Positions 34,846-42,370 of a stretch of 64,000 bases of DNA are shown here, in pieces (position 1 is the stretch's first letter; each line of letters starts with the position of its first letter). The notes under the pieces are model-generated. The model saw only the letters and a program-made list of their open reading frames with translations, did no database searches and was not told the origin of the DNA. The DNA is taken from contig NZ_VCBC01000008.1 of the NCBI RefSeq assembly GCF_005843925.1, positions 62,001 to 126,000 of the forward strand, written 5' to 3'. A program made the translations under genes and the position numbers. This DNA comes from Thalassotalea litorea. GTDB lineage: Bacteria; Pseudomonadota; Gammaproteobacteria; Enterobacterales; Alteromonadaceae.

Positions 34846-35814
34846 ATGCGTTTTCTAGATATAGATAGCAACCAACAATTACAATTATCAAATACTGAAC
34901 AACCGGTGTTTGGTAATGATGAATGTTTGATAAACGTGCAGGCGATAGGCGTGAATCGCGCGGATCTTTTGCAAAAAGCTGGCAAATATCCACCACCTTT
35001 GGGGGAGTCAGAAATACTCGGAATTGAAGTGTCGGGTGAAATTCTCGAAGTTGGTCATAACGTTAAGAATTGGCGAAAGGGCGATAGAGTCTTCGCACTG
35101 GTCCCTGGTGGCGGTTATGCGGAAATTGCCAAAGTAAACGCGAGCCACTTAATGGCATTGCCGCAATCAATGACTTTCGAACAAGGAGCTGCGGTCGCAG
35201 AAACGTTTCTCACCGCTTACCAAAGCTTATTTACCATTGCGAATTTAACGGCAGGTGAAAACGTTTTAGTGCACGCAGGAGCTTCAGGGGTAGGTTGTGC
35301 GGCTATTCAATTAGCAAAAGCGCTTGGCTGTTACGTATTATCCACGGTTGGTAGCGAGAATAAATTGCAAGCTTGTCTTACGTTAGGTGCAGATACAGCA
35401 CTTAACTATCGAGAACAGGATTTCGCTGTATGGGCGAAAGAAAACCGTCGTCAGTTTGATGTCATTGTCGACGTTGTGGCTGGCGACTATGTTGGCAAAA
35501 ATATCAATGTCGCCGCGCTTGATGGGCGCATTGTTAATTTGGCGATCTTAGGTGGACGTTACAGTCAGGATTTTGATATGGCGAAGATGCTTGGCAAACG
35601 ATTGAGCTTGTATGCATCAACGCTGCGCAACCGCTCTGATGATTATAAAGCCAAGCTTGTCGCTGATTTCCAACGAGACTTTGGTGCACGTTTACTCAAT
35701 GGTACGATAACCCCGGTAATCGATTCGATATTCCCCTGGCAAGAAGCCAACACGGCCCATCAAAAAATGGCAGACAATGCCAATATTGGTAAACTGGTTT
35801 TGCAGGTGCGTTAA
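34846..35814 (+). CDS. Zinc-independent NAD(P)H quinone oxidoreductase (PIG3/QOR type)
   Basis: A 322-residue medium-chain dehydrogenase/reductase. Its features are GVNRADLLQKAGKYPPP near residue 37, GIEVSGEILEVGHNV near 60, VFALVPGGGYAEIA near 85, AVAETFLTAYQSL near 121, and the cofactor-binding VLVHAGASGVGCAAIQLAKAL near residue 143. It lacks the Cys/His zinc ligands of alcohol dehydrogenases, as in the TP53I3/PIG3-type quinone reductases. It probably reduces quinones or similar electrophiles in the cytoplasm. It is monocistronic, starting after GAGGCTTCG. Confidence 0.88.
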   Translation: MRFLDIDSNQQLQLSNTEQPVFGNDECLINVQAIGVNRADLLQKAGKYPPPLGESEILGIEVSGEILEVGHNVKNWRKGDRVFALVPGGGYAEIAKVNASHLMALPQSMTFEQGAAVAETFLTAYQSLFTIANLTAGENVLVHAGASGVGCAAIQLAKALGCYVLSTVGSENKLQACLTLGADTALNYREQDFAVWAKENRRQFDVIVDVVAGDYVGKNINVAALDGRIVNLAILGGRYSQDFDMAKMLGKRLSLYASTLRNRSDDYKAKLVADFQRDFGARLLNGTITPVIDSIFPWQEANTAHQKMADNANIGKLVLQVR

Positions 35815-36021
35815 TGTTTCGATAAAACTGCACTGGTGCCGTAACGACGCGCCTTTGGCGCTTAACCTCAGGGTTATGAGTATTGCGGGTTTGTTGTAAC
35901 GCCTGGTGAACACGAAGAAAACTACCAAATACTCAGCTATCGCACGGAAAAGGTATTGGAAAAGACATAGGTAACGGCATAGGTAACTGCATGGACAAAG
36001 GCATAGATAAGGTCAAGGAAA
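35815..36021. other. Gap with short degenerate repeats after the quinone reductase gene
   Basis: No gene seen. Bases 35945-36020 contain a degenerate short repeat around GGTAACGGCATAG-like words (GGTATTGG, GACATAGGTAACGG, CATAGGTAACTG, GGCATAGATAAGG). Frames across it translate to Met/Pro-rich low complexity and are not credible genes. Confidence 0.55.
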
Positions 36022-36045
36022 AAGAAAAAGGAGGCCGAAGCCTCC
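36022..36045 (-). terminator. Strong minus-strand terminator without an adjacent gene
   Basis: On the minus strand: stem GGAGGC / GCCTCC with the extra-stable TTCG loop, followed by TTTTTCTTTTT. It lies about 300 bases beyond the stop of the minus-strand SDR gene, too far for an ordinary operon end, so it may end a short independent transcript or a long 3' UTR. Confidence 0.85.
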
Positions 36046-36200
36046 GTAAGTACAACAAGGGAACGTTAAACAGCGAGCTTAATAAAAGCAGTCGTTGAAG
36101 AGTGACGAATACAGGTTTCACGGAGTGGATGATACCTGATTGGGAAAATTTCAACCGCCTTGTCATCTATATACGACCCAATCCTCAATCTAGATCACTG
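36022..36200 (-). ncRNA. Possible small RNA ending at the orphan terminator
   Basis: The only positive sign is a textbook intrinsic terminator at the end of roughly 180 bases of non-coding, moderately AT-rich minus-strand sequence. I could not identify a convincing promoter or known RNA family, and the 5' boundary is a guess. A long 3' UTR of the SDR gene explains the terminator equally well. Confidence 0.2.
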
Positions 36201-36343
36201 AAATAAAAACGATTTTAATGACTGTGAAACGCTCACCCAAATGCCATGTTATTTCCCATTTTCCCGACGACTTTATAGCGACACTTAACCCAAAGGGCGC
36301 TAGCCTTGGCTGGGGCGGCGCCTTGAACAATCGAAATGCGGTA

Positions 36344-37165
36344 TTAAAAATGAATCGTTTTATTATCCCAATCTACGTAGCTCAGCTCACCGTCAAAATC
36401 TAACGATTCGACAATGTCGATTAATTGTTGACTCACAAACTCGGGGGAAAACAACCGTTCTTTCGGAACATTGGCCTGAAACGGCTCAGATAAGCGGGAA
36501 TCGGTGGTGCCCGGGTGAAAGGCGATGAGCTTAACGTTTTTAAAACGTCGTGAAAATTCGATACTCATGGTCTTCAATAACATATTTAGCGCGGCTTTCG
36601 ACGCTCTGTAACTATACCAACCCCCAAGGTGGTTATCACTAATACTGCCAACGCGTGCACTGAAGCAGATAACTTTGCATGGGTGTTTAAGCGCGAATAG
36701 CGCCGTCAGATTTTGCAGCCATAGGGCTGGCATAAAGGCATTGGTTGTCATGACATGTTGCAACGTTTGTAAATCGAGATCTTCTATCTTTTTCTCGGGG
36801 TAAAAGCTGCGAGAATTTTGCTCTGTTTGCAAATTTCCATGTAGTACACCATTGCAAATGTAAATAGTATCAATGGCTTGATGATGTTCGAGTATTGTGT
36901 CACAGCATTGCTGGATTTGTGCTGGAGAATAATCACAAGGCAAATCGATGACGTTAACAAGTCTGCCGGTATCGCAATACTCTGGTTTTATTGCGGGTAA
37001 GGACGAACGGGAGATACGGAGCACAGTGTCTTGAGCGCTATCCACTGACAACTTCTCGTTAGGCACCGCCACGATTGAACTTGTGTCGGTATTGCAATTG
37101 GCAACGGAGTCGGCGATGGCTTTAGCGATGGCGCTTGAAGCGCCGATGATCAATGTGGTGGCCAT
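36344..37165 (-). CDS. Short-chain dehydrogenase/reductase
   Basis: A 273-residue SDR with TLIIGASSAIAKAIADSV at the N-terminus (a variant of the TGxxxGIG motif), IDTIYICNGVLHG near 98 in place of NNAG, ICFSARVGSISDN near 168 with the active-site Ser, and GWYSYRASKAALNMLL with the catalytic Tyr and Lys near residue 186. It contains an insert near residues 40-75 relative to compact SDRs. It heads a minus-strand group with the DCC and DUF3429 genes upstream, a set often found near photolyase genes in related bacteria, though none is here. Confidence 0.82.
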   Translation of the reverse strand: MATTLIIGASSAIAKAIADSVANCNTDTSSIVAVPNEKLSVDSAQDTVLRISRSSLPAIKPEYCDTGRLVNVIDLPCDYSPAQIQQCCDTILEHHQAIDTIYICNGVLHGNLQTEQNSRSFYPEKKIEDLDLQTLQHVMTTNAFMPALWLQNLTALFALKHPCKVICFSARVGSISDNHLGGWYSYRASKAALNMLLKTMSIEFSRRFKNVKLIAFHPGTTDSRLSEPFQANVPKERLFSPEFVSQQLIDIVESLDFDGELSYVDWDNKTIHF

Positions 37166-37205
37166 GTCAGTAGGTCCTCATTTCGGTTATCAAAATGGCG
37201 GTTGG

Positions 37206-37607
37206 CTATTCTGACTTGTTCAAATCGGCACATGCGCTGCAATCTAACCGTTCTTGTCCGGTTAGCCAGCGAGAGATTTTAAAGCGATGTTTCGCAAACA
37301 TCAGGTATGCCTTATCGGCACCACTACGAATGATGGGCCACCGCAACGGTGCGACTCGCCATTTTTCACCGACTAGTGACCAGGCTCTGTAAGTCACATC
37401 TAATCCATACATCAAGTTCCCTGCATCGTCCTCGCCGTGCAAAATGGCTTTTGCTTTGTCTACATCGATGTGAGGATACAGCTCTGAAAAATCGAGGCGA
37501 TTGATATCAACAAAATAGATGGCGTTGGCAGTATTTTTGCCTTGTAAGGAACGCATTTCCTGAACACACAATGGACAATGACCGTCGTAATAAATTTTCA
37601 GTTTCAT
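37206..37607 (-). CDS. DCC-family thiol-disulfide oxidoreductase-like protein (DUF393)
   Basis: 133 residues from the ATG at 37607; the frame extends to a TTG at 37622, but that codon lies within the TTGGAG ribosome-binding site. The N-terminal motif YYDGHCPLCVQEM holds the CxxC pair of the DCC family. The C-terminal part has the family ending YRAWSLVGEKWRVAPL and a further Cys near DCSAC. It is probably a thioredoxin-like redox protein of the cytoplasm. Grouped with the DUF3429 gene upstream (28-base gap) and the SDR downstream. Confidence 0.83.
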   Translation of the reverse strand: MKLKIYYDGHCPLCVQEMRSLQGKNTANAIYFVDINRLDFSELYPHIDVDKAKAILHGEDDAGNLMYGLDVTYRAWSLVGEKWRVAPLRWPIIRSGADKAYLMFAKHRFKISRWLTGQERLDCSACADLNKSE

Positions 37608-37634
37608 AGCGCTAAACTCCAACGAAACGTTATA

Positions 37635-38084
37635 TTAGCTAGCCGCCAAACCATGGAAAAGGATCAGTGCAGCGAGAAGAAGATGTAAGCCACTGACAAC
37701 CAGAGTCAGCCTTTTACGCATTGAGAAGTAATCGGGATAAATTTCCGCATAGTTTTCAAGTGTAGCTTCATGTTTGAAAATAAGCAGGTAAGCAACGAGC
37801 AGCAAGGTTACCGCAGTGAGGCTCGAATTCATCATCAGACTGACAAAAGCCGTAAGAGAAATGAGGTTAGAAGTGATGAGTTCACGGTCGTATATCGCTT
37901 CTCCGTTGTTTTTTAAACTATTGGCCCATAGCGTGCCGGCGAGGAAACTTAAAATTACAGCGCTGTACAGGATAAACAGTGTATCTCCCGTCAGAGTGAA
38001 AACTTTTACATCAAACGCGAAAAGAGAAACTCCAGCAACAAAGGGGAGCAAGCCAGCGTATCCGAGACGTTTGTATGTTGGCAT
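37635..38084 (-). CDS. DUF3429-family membrane protein
   Basis: A 149-residue protein with about four to five membrane helices: residues 8-25 (GYAGLLPFVAGVSLFAF), 33-55 (TLFILYSAVILSFLAGTLWA), 70-85, 88-104 and 126-146. The repeated Y-S-A-x-I-L-S-F-L-A-G-x-x-W pattern is the DUF3429 hallmark. Function is unknown. First gene of the minus-strand DUF3429-DCC-SDR group; a repeat cluster lies upstream. Confidence 0.8.
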   Translation of the reverse strand: MPTYKRLGYAGLLPFVAGVSLFAFDVKVFTLTGDTLFILYSAVILSFLAGTLWANSLKNNGEAIYDRELITSNLISLTAFVSLMMNSSLTAVTLLLVAYLLIFKHEATLENYAEIYPDYFSMRKRLTLVVSGLHLLLAALILFHGLAAS

Positions 38085-38250
38085 GATGCCCTCCGATGTT
38101 TCACTGAAGCGTTTATTTCAATAAATGACTTACTGAGATATACGGGGGAGGGGGCCAAATTGATCACTCCCTTAGGGGGATAGATGCGAACATACGCGTC
38201 TGGATGACAACTGCGAACTGAAGTGCTCCTAAGGTGACAAAGTTGGCCTT

Positions 38251-38316
38251 CCCGTCATTCCCAGACACTACTGGGGATCTAAAGTAAAAGCAGATCCCCA
38301 CTTTCGTGAGGATGAC
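38251..38316 (-). repeat. 67-bp cloverleaf-type repeat, copy 7 (inverted)
   Basis: Read on the minus strand it matches the consensus. One arm base differs (CCCCAG for TCCCAG) and the second loop is GCTTTTACTTT. It opens the second cluster, whose copies all face opposite to those at 25.4 kb. Confidence 0.9.
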
Positions 38317-38346
38317 GGTGGGAGTGGACGGGACGAAACGGCTCTT

Positions 38347-38412
38347 CCCGTCATTCCCAGACACTACTGGGAATCTAAATTAAAAGCAGATCCCCACTTT
38401 CGTGAGGATGAC
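38347..38412 (-). repeat. 67-bp cloverleaf-type repeat, copy 8 (inverted)
   Basis: Perfect outer arms CCGTCAT / ATGACGG and perfect hairpins on the minus strand; the second loop reads GCTTTTAATTT. It is followed by a spacer containing the 27-bp core shared with 25224-25250. Confidence 0.92.
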
Positions 38413-38503
38413 GGCAGGGGCGGTGCCTGCTAGGCTTTTCCGTCCACGAATTAGTCACCCAAAAACCTGCCGGGACTAAGGTTTTATCCACCCCCACAGC
38501 CTT

Positions 38504-38938
38504 CCCGTCATTCCCAGACACTACTGGGAATCTAAAGTAAAGCAGATCCCCACTTTCGTGAGGATGACGGTGGGAGTTAGGGTGACGGAAAGAGTTAGAG
38601 TTATGGAATGAGGGTGAGCAGCAGTGAGGATGATAAATATGCTCTTCTCGTCATTCCCAGACACTACTGGGAATCTAAAGTAAAGCAGATCCCCACTTTC
38701 GTGAGGATGACGGTGGGAGTTAGGGTGACGGAAAGAGTTAGAGTTATGGAATGAGGGTGAGCAGCAGTGAGGATGATAAATATGCTCTTCCCGTCATTCC
38801 CAGACACTACTGGGAATCTAAAGTAAAGCAGATCCCCACTTTCGTGAGGATGACGGCAGGAGTTAGGATGACGGTGGCAGTTAGGATGACGGAAATAGTT
38901 AGAGTTATGGAATGAGGGTGAGCAGAAGTGAGGATGAC
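38504..38938 (-). repeat. 143-bp tandem array carrying cloverleaf repeat copies 9-11
   Basis: Three units start at 38504, 38647 and 38790, each exactly 143 bases apart. Each holds one 65-66-base element (38504-38568, 38647-38711, 38790-38854) and a spacer beginning GGTGGGAGTTAGGGTGACGG. Units one and two are almost identical; the third spacer has small insertions and changes. In these copies the second hairpin loop is one base shorter (GCTTTACTTT). Open frames here translate the repeat and are not genes. Confidence 0.93.
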
Positions 38939-38941
38939 GGC

Positions 38942-39025
38942 AGGGGCAGTGCCTGCTAGGCTTTTCCATCCACGCAGTAGTCACCCAAAAACCTGCCGGG
39001 ACTAAGGTTTTATCCACCCGACGAA
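38942..39025 (-). repeat. Spacer-type repeat shared with 38416-38492 and, inverted, with 25.2 kb
   Basis: The stretch with GGGGCAGTGCCTGCTAGG, CACCCAAAAACCTGCC and the 27-bp core at 38992-39018 repeats 38416-38492 with few changes, and its reverse complement is the 50-bp tandem unit at 25201-25300. It ends 43 bases before the GT2 stop codon. Confidence 0.88.
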
Positions 39026-39067
39026 GTCATCCCTCGACAACAGCGGGGATGGAGCATCCATCACCGC

Positions 39068-40417
39068 TTAGTTATTGATCCCTTCTCTAACCCAACGTTG
39101 CCATTGCAAAGTGCGTCCTAAAATCAGTCGCTTTAAACTACGGAACAGTGCCTGAAATTCGATGATATCGACCAAATAAAACAGGATCCAGGCGATCGGG
39201 GCAAAGAGCCATAAGTTCAAATGATGCTTTGGCTTGTGATCACACAAGAGTTGGATGTACGTCATGGTCGTCATCAGCGCGATGAGCAAGACTAACGGAG
39301 CATAATTGCCACTGTAAAAGCTGTACCCTAAAAATAACGTCACCAGTAATAACTCACACAGCAAAATAAACTCACCGTAAATGGCGATTGGTAAGGTAAT
39401 AAAGGTGAGATATTTGTTGTGCTTTTTATGGCTGCTAAAGAATAGATCCCGATACCGTAATAAGGTTTGGAAACGACCAAACTTCCAACGCAGACGTTGA
39501 TTACACCAACCTTTGTAATCGGAGGGCGCTTCGGTGTATGTGATGGCGTCGGCGGCATAACGGGTTTTGTAGCCTAACGATAGAATGCGCAACGAGATCT
39601 CAATATCTTCGGTAATGATGTCAGTATCAAAGCCGCCAAGCTTGGTCAGGACATCACGACGATAACTGGCGGCTGCTCCACCAATAATAAACACAGAATT
39701 AAATACTGAGTCTGCACGGCGCAGGAAAAAACCACACAGATATTCAAGTTGTTGCACTAAACCGATAATTTTTTGTTTATTGGCAATGACAACATTGCCG
39801 GCAACGGCACCTACCTTAGAACTTTGGAACTGTTTAACGGTATTTTTAATGGCATCATTGGCCATCAAACAATCACCGTCAATCGTCATCACAATATCTT
39901 TGGTTGCCAGCTTTAAACCTTTGTTTAACGCCGTAGCCTTACCGCCGTTTTTCAAATACAAATACTTGATATCAGGTTTGAATCGGTTTTTTGGGAAATA
40001 CCGGCTGGAGAATTTTTTCAGGTAGTCCTGCACCAAGTCATGGGTTTCATCGCTAGAGCCATCATTGATTACGATGATTTCAAGATCCGGGTATTGGTTA
40101 TTAACAACCGACTCTATGGTGCCAATGATCCCGGTGGCCTCGTTATAGGCAGGGATCAATACGGATACGCTCTTCGGTTTTATATTTCGCGCTTTGCGGT
40201 TAATTCTGCGTTGCCGGAAAGAGTAAATGGGTAATGCGAATAATTGAATCAGGTACTTGCTTAAAATTGGTGCCAATAGCAGAAAAATACCAATACGAAT
40301 GGCTTCTAAATCCGCATAAAACTGAGGCGTTGAATGGAAATAAAGCCAGATGATGCTGCCTGTGATCAGGTAGCCAATACATAAAAGTGCGAGTTTTCCC
40401 CATACGGATGAAGACAT
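39068..40417 (-). CDS. Membrane-bound family 2 glycosyltransferase (PgaC/hyaluronan-synthase-like)
   Basis: A 449-residue processive-type GT2. Two N-terminal helices (residues 10-27 and 40-62) precede the cytoplasmic catalytic domain: SVLIPAYNEATGIIGTIES near 84, INDGSSDETHDL near 116, DGDCLMANDAI near 180, GGFDTDIITEDIEISLRI near 267 and the Q-x-x-R-W motif in CNQRLRWKFGRF near 309. Three C-terminal helices follow. Related enzymes polymerise GlcNAc (PgaC/IcaA), but no deacetylase or exporter (PgaA/PgaB) lies nearby. The product is therefore open. Confidence 0.87.
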   Translation of the reverse strand: MSSSVWGKLALLCIGYLITGSIIWLYFHSTPQFYADLEAIRIGIFLLLAPILSKYLIQLFALPIYSFRQRRINRKARNIKPKSVSVLIPAYNEATGIIGTIESVVNNQYPDLEIIVINDGSSDETHDLVQDYLKKFSSRYFPKNRFKPDIKYLYLKNGGKATALNKGLKLATKDIVMTIDGDCLMANDAIKNTVKQFQSSKVGAVAGNVVIANKQKIIGLVQQLEYLCGFFLRRADSVFNSVFIIGGAAASYRRDVLTKLGGFDTDIITEDIEISLRILSLGYKTRYAADAITYTEAPSDYKGWCNQRLRWKFGRFQTLLRYRDLFFSSHKKHNKYLTFITLPIAIYGEFILLCELLLVTLFLGYSFYSGNYAPLVLLIALMTTMTYIQLLCDHKPKHHLNLWLFAPIAWILFYLVDIIEFQALFRSLKRLILGRTLQWQRWVREGINN

Positions 40418-40671
40418 AATGTAGTCGCTTTATTGTTATTAATTAATAGTGTGATATGGGTTGCGAATTTGCACAACCTCATTACGTCAGGGGGCTAACT
40501 AGGGGCTAGTATGACAGGAATTTGTCACCGGACACAAATTAAACTTTGTAATTTAACGTAATGAAAGATCATAAAAACGCTGGATAACTCGGTGTTTTTG
40601 CATATGAAATAATGGGAGGAGGGTAAGCAAACGTAAAAACCGAGTGGCATTTAATAAGGTGGCGCGCAAAG
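40418..40671. other. Non-coding gap upstream of the GT2 gene
   Basis: No gene, tRNA or repeat seen. It must contain the GT2 promoter on the minus strand, but I cannot place it confidently. Confidence 0.5.
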
Positions 40672-40702
40672 AAAAGGCCCCTAATGTTACATTAGGGGCC
40701 TT
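40672..40702 (-). terminator. Terminator of the ibpA-like gene
   Basis: A 13-base-pair perfect stem AAGGCCCCTAATG / CATTAGGGGCCTT with a three-base loop, followed on the minus strand by TT before C. It lies 40 bases after the Hsp20 stop. Confidence 0.88.
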
Positions 40703-40741
40703 CAAAGACAGATGTATTAAGGGAGGTTTTACTATCTTTGC

Positions 40742-41200
40742 TTAGCTGGTTTTGCCTTCTAACAAGCTTTTACCATTGATGGCAATCTTGCGAGGCTTTA
40801 ATGCTTCTGGAATTTCACGTTCCAGGTCAACATGTAACAGGCCATTTTCCATATGGGCGGAAACAACTTTTACGTGGTCCGCGAGTTGGAATTTGCGCTC
40901 AAAGTTGCGCTCGGCAATGCCCTGATATAAAAATTTTCGATTGGCATCGGATTCATTGGCTTGTTTTGTGCCAGTGATCGTCAACGAGTTTTCTTTGGAT
41001 TCAATATCTAATTCTGCTTCGACGAATCCTGCAACGGCCATCGAGATGCGATATTTATCATCGGCAATTGATTCAATATTATACGGTGGATAAGCCGGCT
41101 GTTTTTCAGCGCGAGAGGCTTTATCCATTAATGAAGCTAAGTGCTCGGCACCAATGAATGAACGGTATAGTGGAGAAAAATCTGTAGAAATAGTACGCAT
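40742..41200 (-). CDS. ibpA: Small heat-shock protein IbpA/Hsp20 family
   Basis: 152 residues from the ATG at 41200, chosen because AGGA lies seven bases upstream; the ATG two codons earlier is only one base from it. It starts MRTISTDFSPLYRSFIG, like IbpA, and contains the alpha-crystallin domain (residues 35-125: YNIESIADDKYRISMAVAGF, ITGTKQAN, QGIAERNFERKFQLADHVKV, MENGLLHVDLEREIPE) with C-terminal PRKIAI carrying the I-x-I-like tail. It is an ATP-independent holdase in the cytoplasm. A sigma-32 promoter and a possible ROSE thermometer lie upstream. Confidence 0.92.
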   Translation of the reverse strand: MRTISTDFSPLYRSFIGAEHLASLMDKASRAEKQPAYPPYNIESIADDKYRISMAVAGFVEAELDIESKENSLTITGTKQANESDANRKFLYQGIAERNFERKFQLADHVKVVSAHMENGLLHVDLEREIPEALKPRKIAINGKSLLEGKTS

Positions 41201-41206
41201 AGTCAT

Positions 41207-41222
41207 ATCCTATTTATAGCAA
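41207..41222 (-). promoter_or_regulatory. Candidate ROSE-type RNA thermometer hairpin
   Basis: In the transcript, UUGCU (41222-41218) can pair with AGGAU, the Shine-Dalgarno region (41211-41207), across a six-base loop, leaving an internal G-G opposition. This is the defining pattern of ROSE elements in small heat-shock genes. The hairpin is short and only sequence-level evidence is available. Confidence 0.5.
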
Positions 41223-41296
41223 TATGTGAATTTAAAGTGCCTTTCATTAAGAACAGGCGGTTATTTGTAGACCCTTTATGGCGACTACAATTAACT

Positions 41297-41324
41297 ATAT
41301 GGGGCGGGCAAAAATAGATTCAAG
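41297..41324 (-). promoter_or_regulatory. Sigma-32 heat-shock promoter of ibpA
   Basis: Minus strand: CTTGAA (41324-41319), 14 bases, then CCCCATAT (41304-41297), an excellent match to the RpoH consensus CTTGAAA and CCCCATNT. It lies about 97 bases upstream of the start codon, leaving a structured 5' leader. Confidence 0.88.
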
Positions 41325-41443
41325 GTTTTTTCTTAAAAAATTTTAAACGTTGCGGTTACTCGGTAAAAAATTGGTGCAGCTGAAGGTGTAACAAAGGCGA
41401 TATTTTGCAAGGCAAAACGGCGCAATCTGAATAAAATCTCTGA

Positions 41444-42181
41444 TTGAAGTCTCTGTTTTATTTTATCAAAAAACTGGCCAGGATTATTCGAAATTTTGGC
41501 AGGATGTATGAGCGTTCAGCGCGATTTTCTCACGGGCCGCATCAACAAATATCCACACAAACGAGGATTAAAACAATCAACGACTCAATTGAATCGGTTT
41601 TACACTTTTGGTTTTCTGAACTTTCAAACGAGCTCTCGCCGAAATCTCAAGCTGAACTTTGGTATGCGGCAACGGTACAGCAGGACAAAGAAATTGAAGA
41701 TAAATTTGCGTATCTGATAGAGCGGGCCGGTAGCGAGCAACTAAGTGATTGGCAAAATACACCGAAAGGCTCACTGGCGCTAATTATCTTATTGGATCAA
41801 ATGCCTCGAAACATCCATCGCGGCAGCGCTCAGGCGTTTGCCTATGATGCACTGGCACTTCAGTATTGTCTCGATGGTATCGACAAAGGCCATGACCAGT
41901 CTTTATGTTTGATTGAAAGGTGCTTTTATTATCACCCGCTTGAACACAGTGAATCGTTAACGATGCAAAACCTATGTTTACTCAAATTTAATGAACTCGA
42001 AGATGAGTATTTCTTAGATGAGCATATCAAGGTGATTCAAAATTCATTACAGTTTGCCAAAGAGCATGCCGATATTATTGCAAAATTTGGACATTTCCCA
42101 CATCGAAATAAGGTCTTGAAGCGCAAGTCTTCAGCGGAAGAAATGGAGTATTTGAAAACCGCGAAACGGTTTGGGCAATAA
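41444..42181 (+). CDS. DUF924-family protein
   Basis: Up to 245 residues. The DUF924 domain covers about residues 48-235 with SVLHFWFSELS, LWYAATVQQDKEIEDKFAYL, GSLALIILLDQMPRNIHRGSAQAFAYD, CFYYHPLEHSESLTMQN and FGHFPHRNKVLKR. It is a helical, TPR-like domain of unknown function common in proteobacteria. The start is doubtful: TTG at 41444 opens the frame, ATG at 41504 is another option, and the domain itself begins near 41585 without an obvious start codon nearby. Confidence 0.8.
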   Translation: MKSLFYFIKKLARIIRNFGRMYERSARFSHGPHQQISTQTRIKTINDSIESVLHFWFSELSNELSPKSQAELWYAATVQQDKEIEDKFAYLIERAGSEQLSDWQNTPKGSLALIILLDQMPRNIHRGSAQAFAYDALALQYCLDGIDKGHDQSLCLIERCFYYHPLEHSESLTMQNLCLLKFNELEDEYFLDEHIKVIQNSLQFAKEHADIIAKFGHFPHRNKVLKRKSSAEEMEYLKTAKRFGQ

Positions 42182-42328
42182 CAATATTAAGGTGTTTATA
42201 TTTTGGGAGGAGACTTATGCGGTATCTTCATGTTTTGCAATAAGCGATATGGCGTTTGATAGATTATTCTTTGATTTATCTATCAAGAATACAATCGTAG
42301 GTTTTCTGTTGCCATACGATTCTAAACC

Positions 42329-42360
42329 CTAAAATTAAAAAGGAGCCATTCGGCTCCTTT
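42329..42360 (-). terminator. Terminator of the tpx-like gene
   Basis: Minus strand: stem AAAGGAGCC / GGCTCCTTT with a four-base loop, followed by TT and AATTTT. It lies 11 bases after the Tpx stop. It may also serve the convergent DUF924 gene. Confidence 0.88.
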
Positions 42361-42370
42361 GTTTAACGTC

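Noticed and set aside
36218..36403. 61-residue plus-strand frame
   Set aside because: Overlaps the end of the SDR gene on the other strand and has no ribosome-binding site or family likeness.
38664..39017. 117-residue minus-strand open frame with HESGDL-type peptides
   Set aside because: Translation of the repeat cluster; the peptide periodicity follows the DNA repeat.
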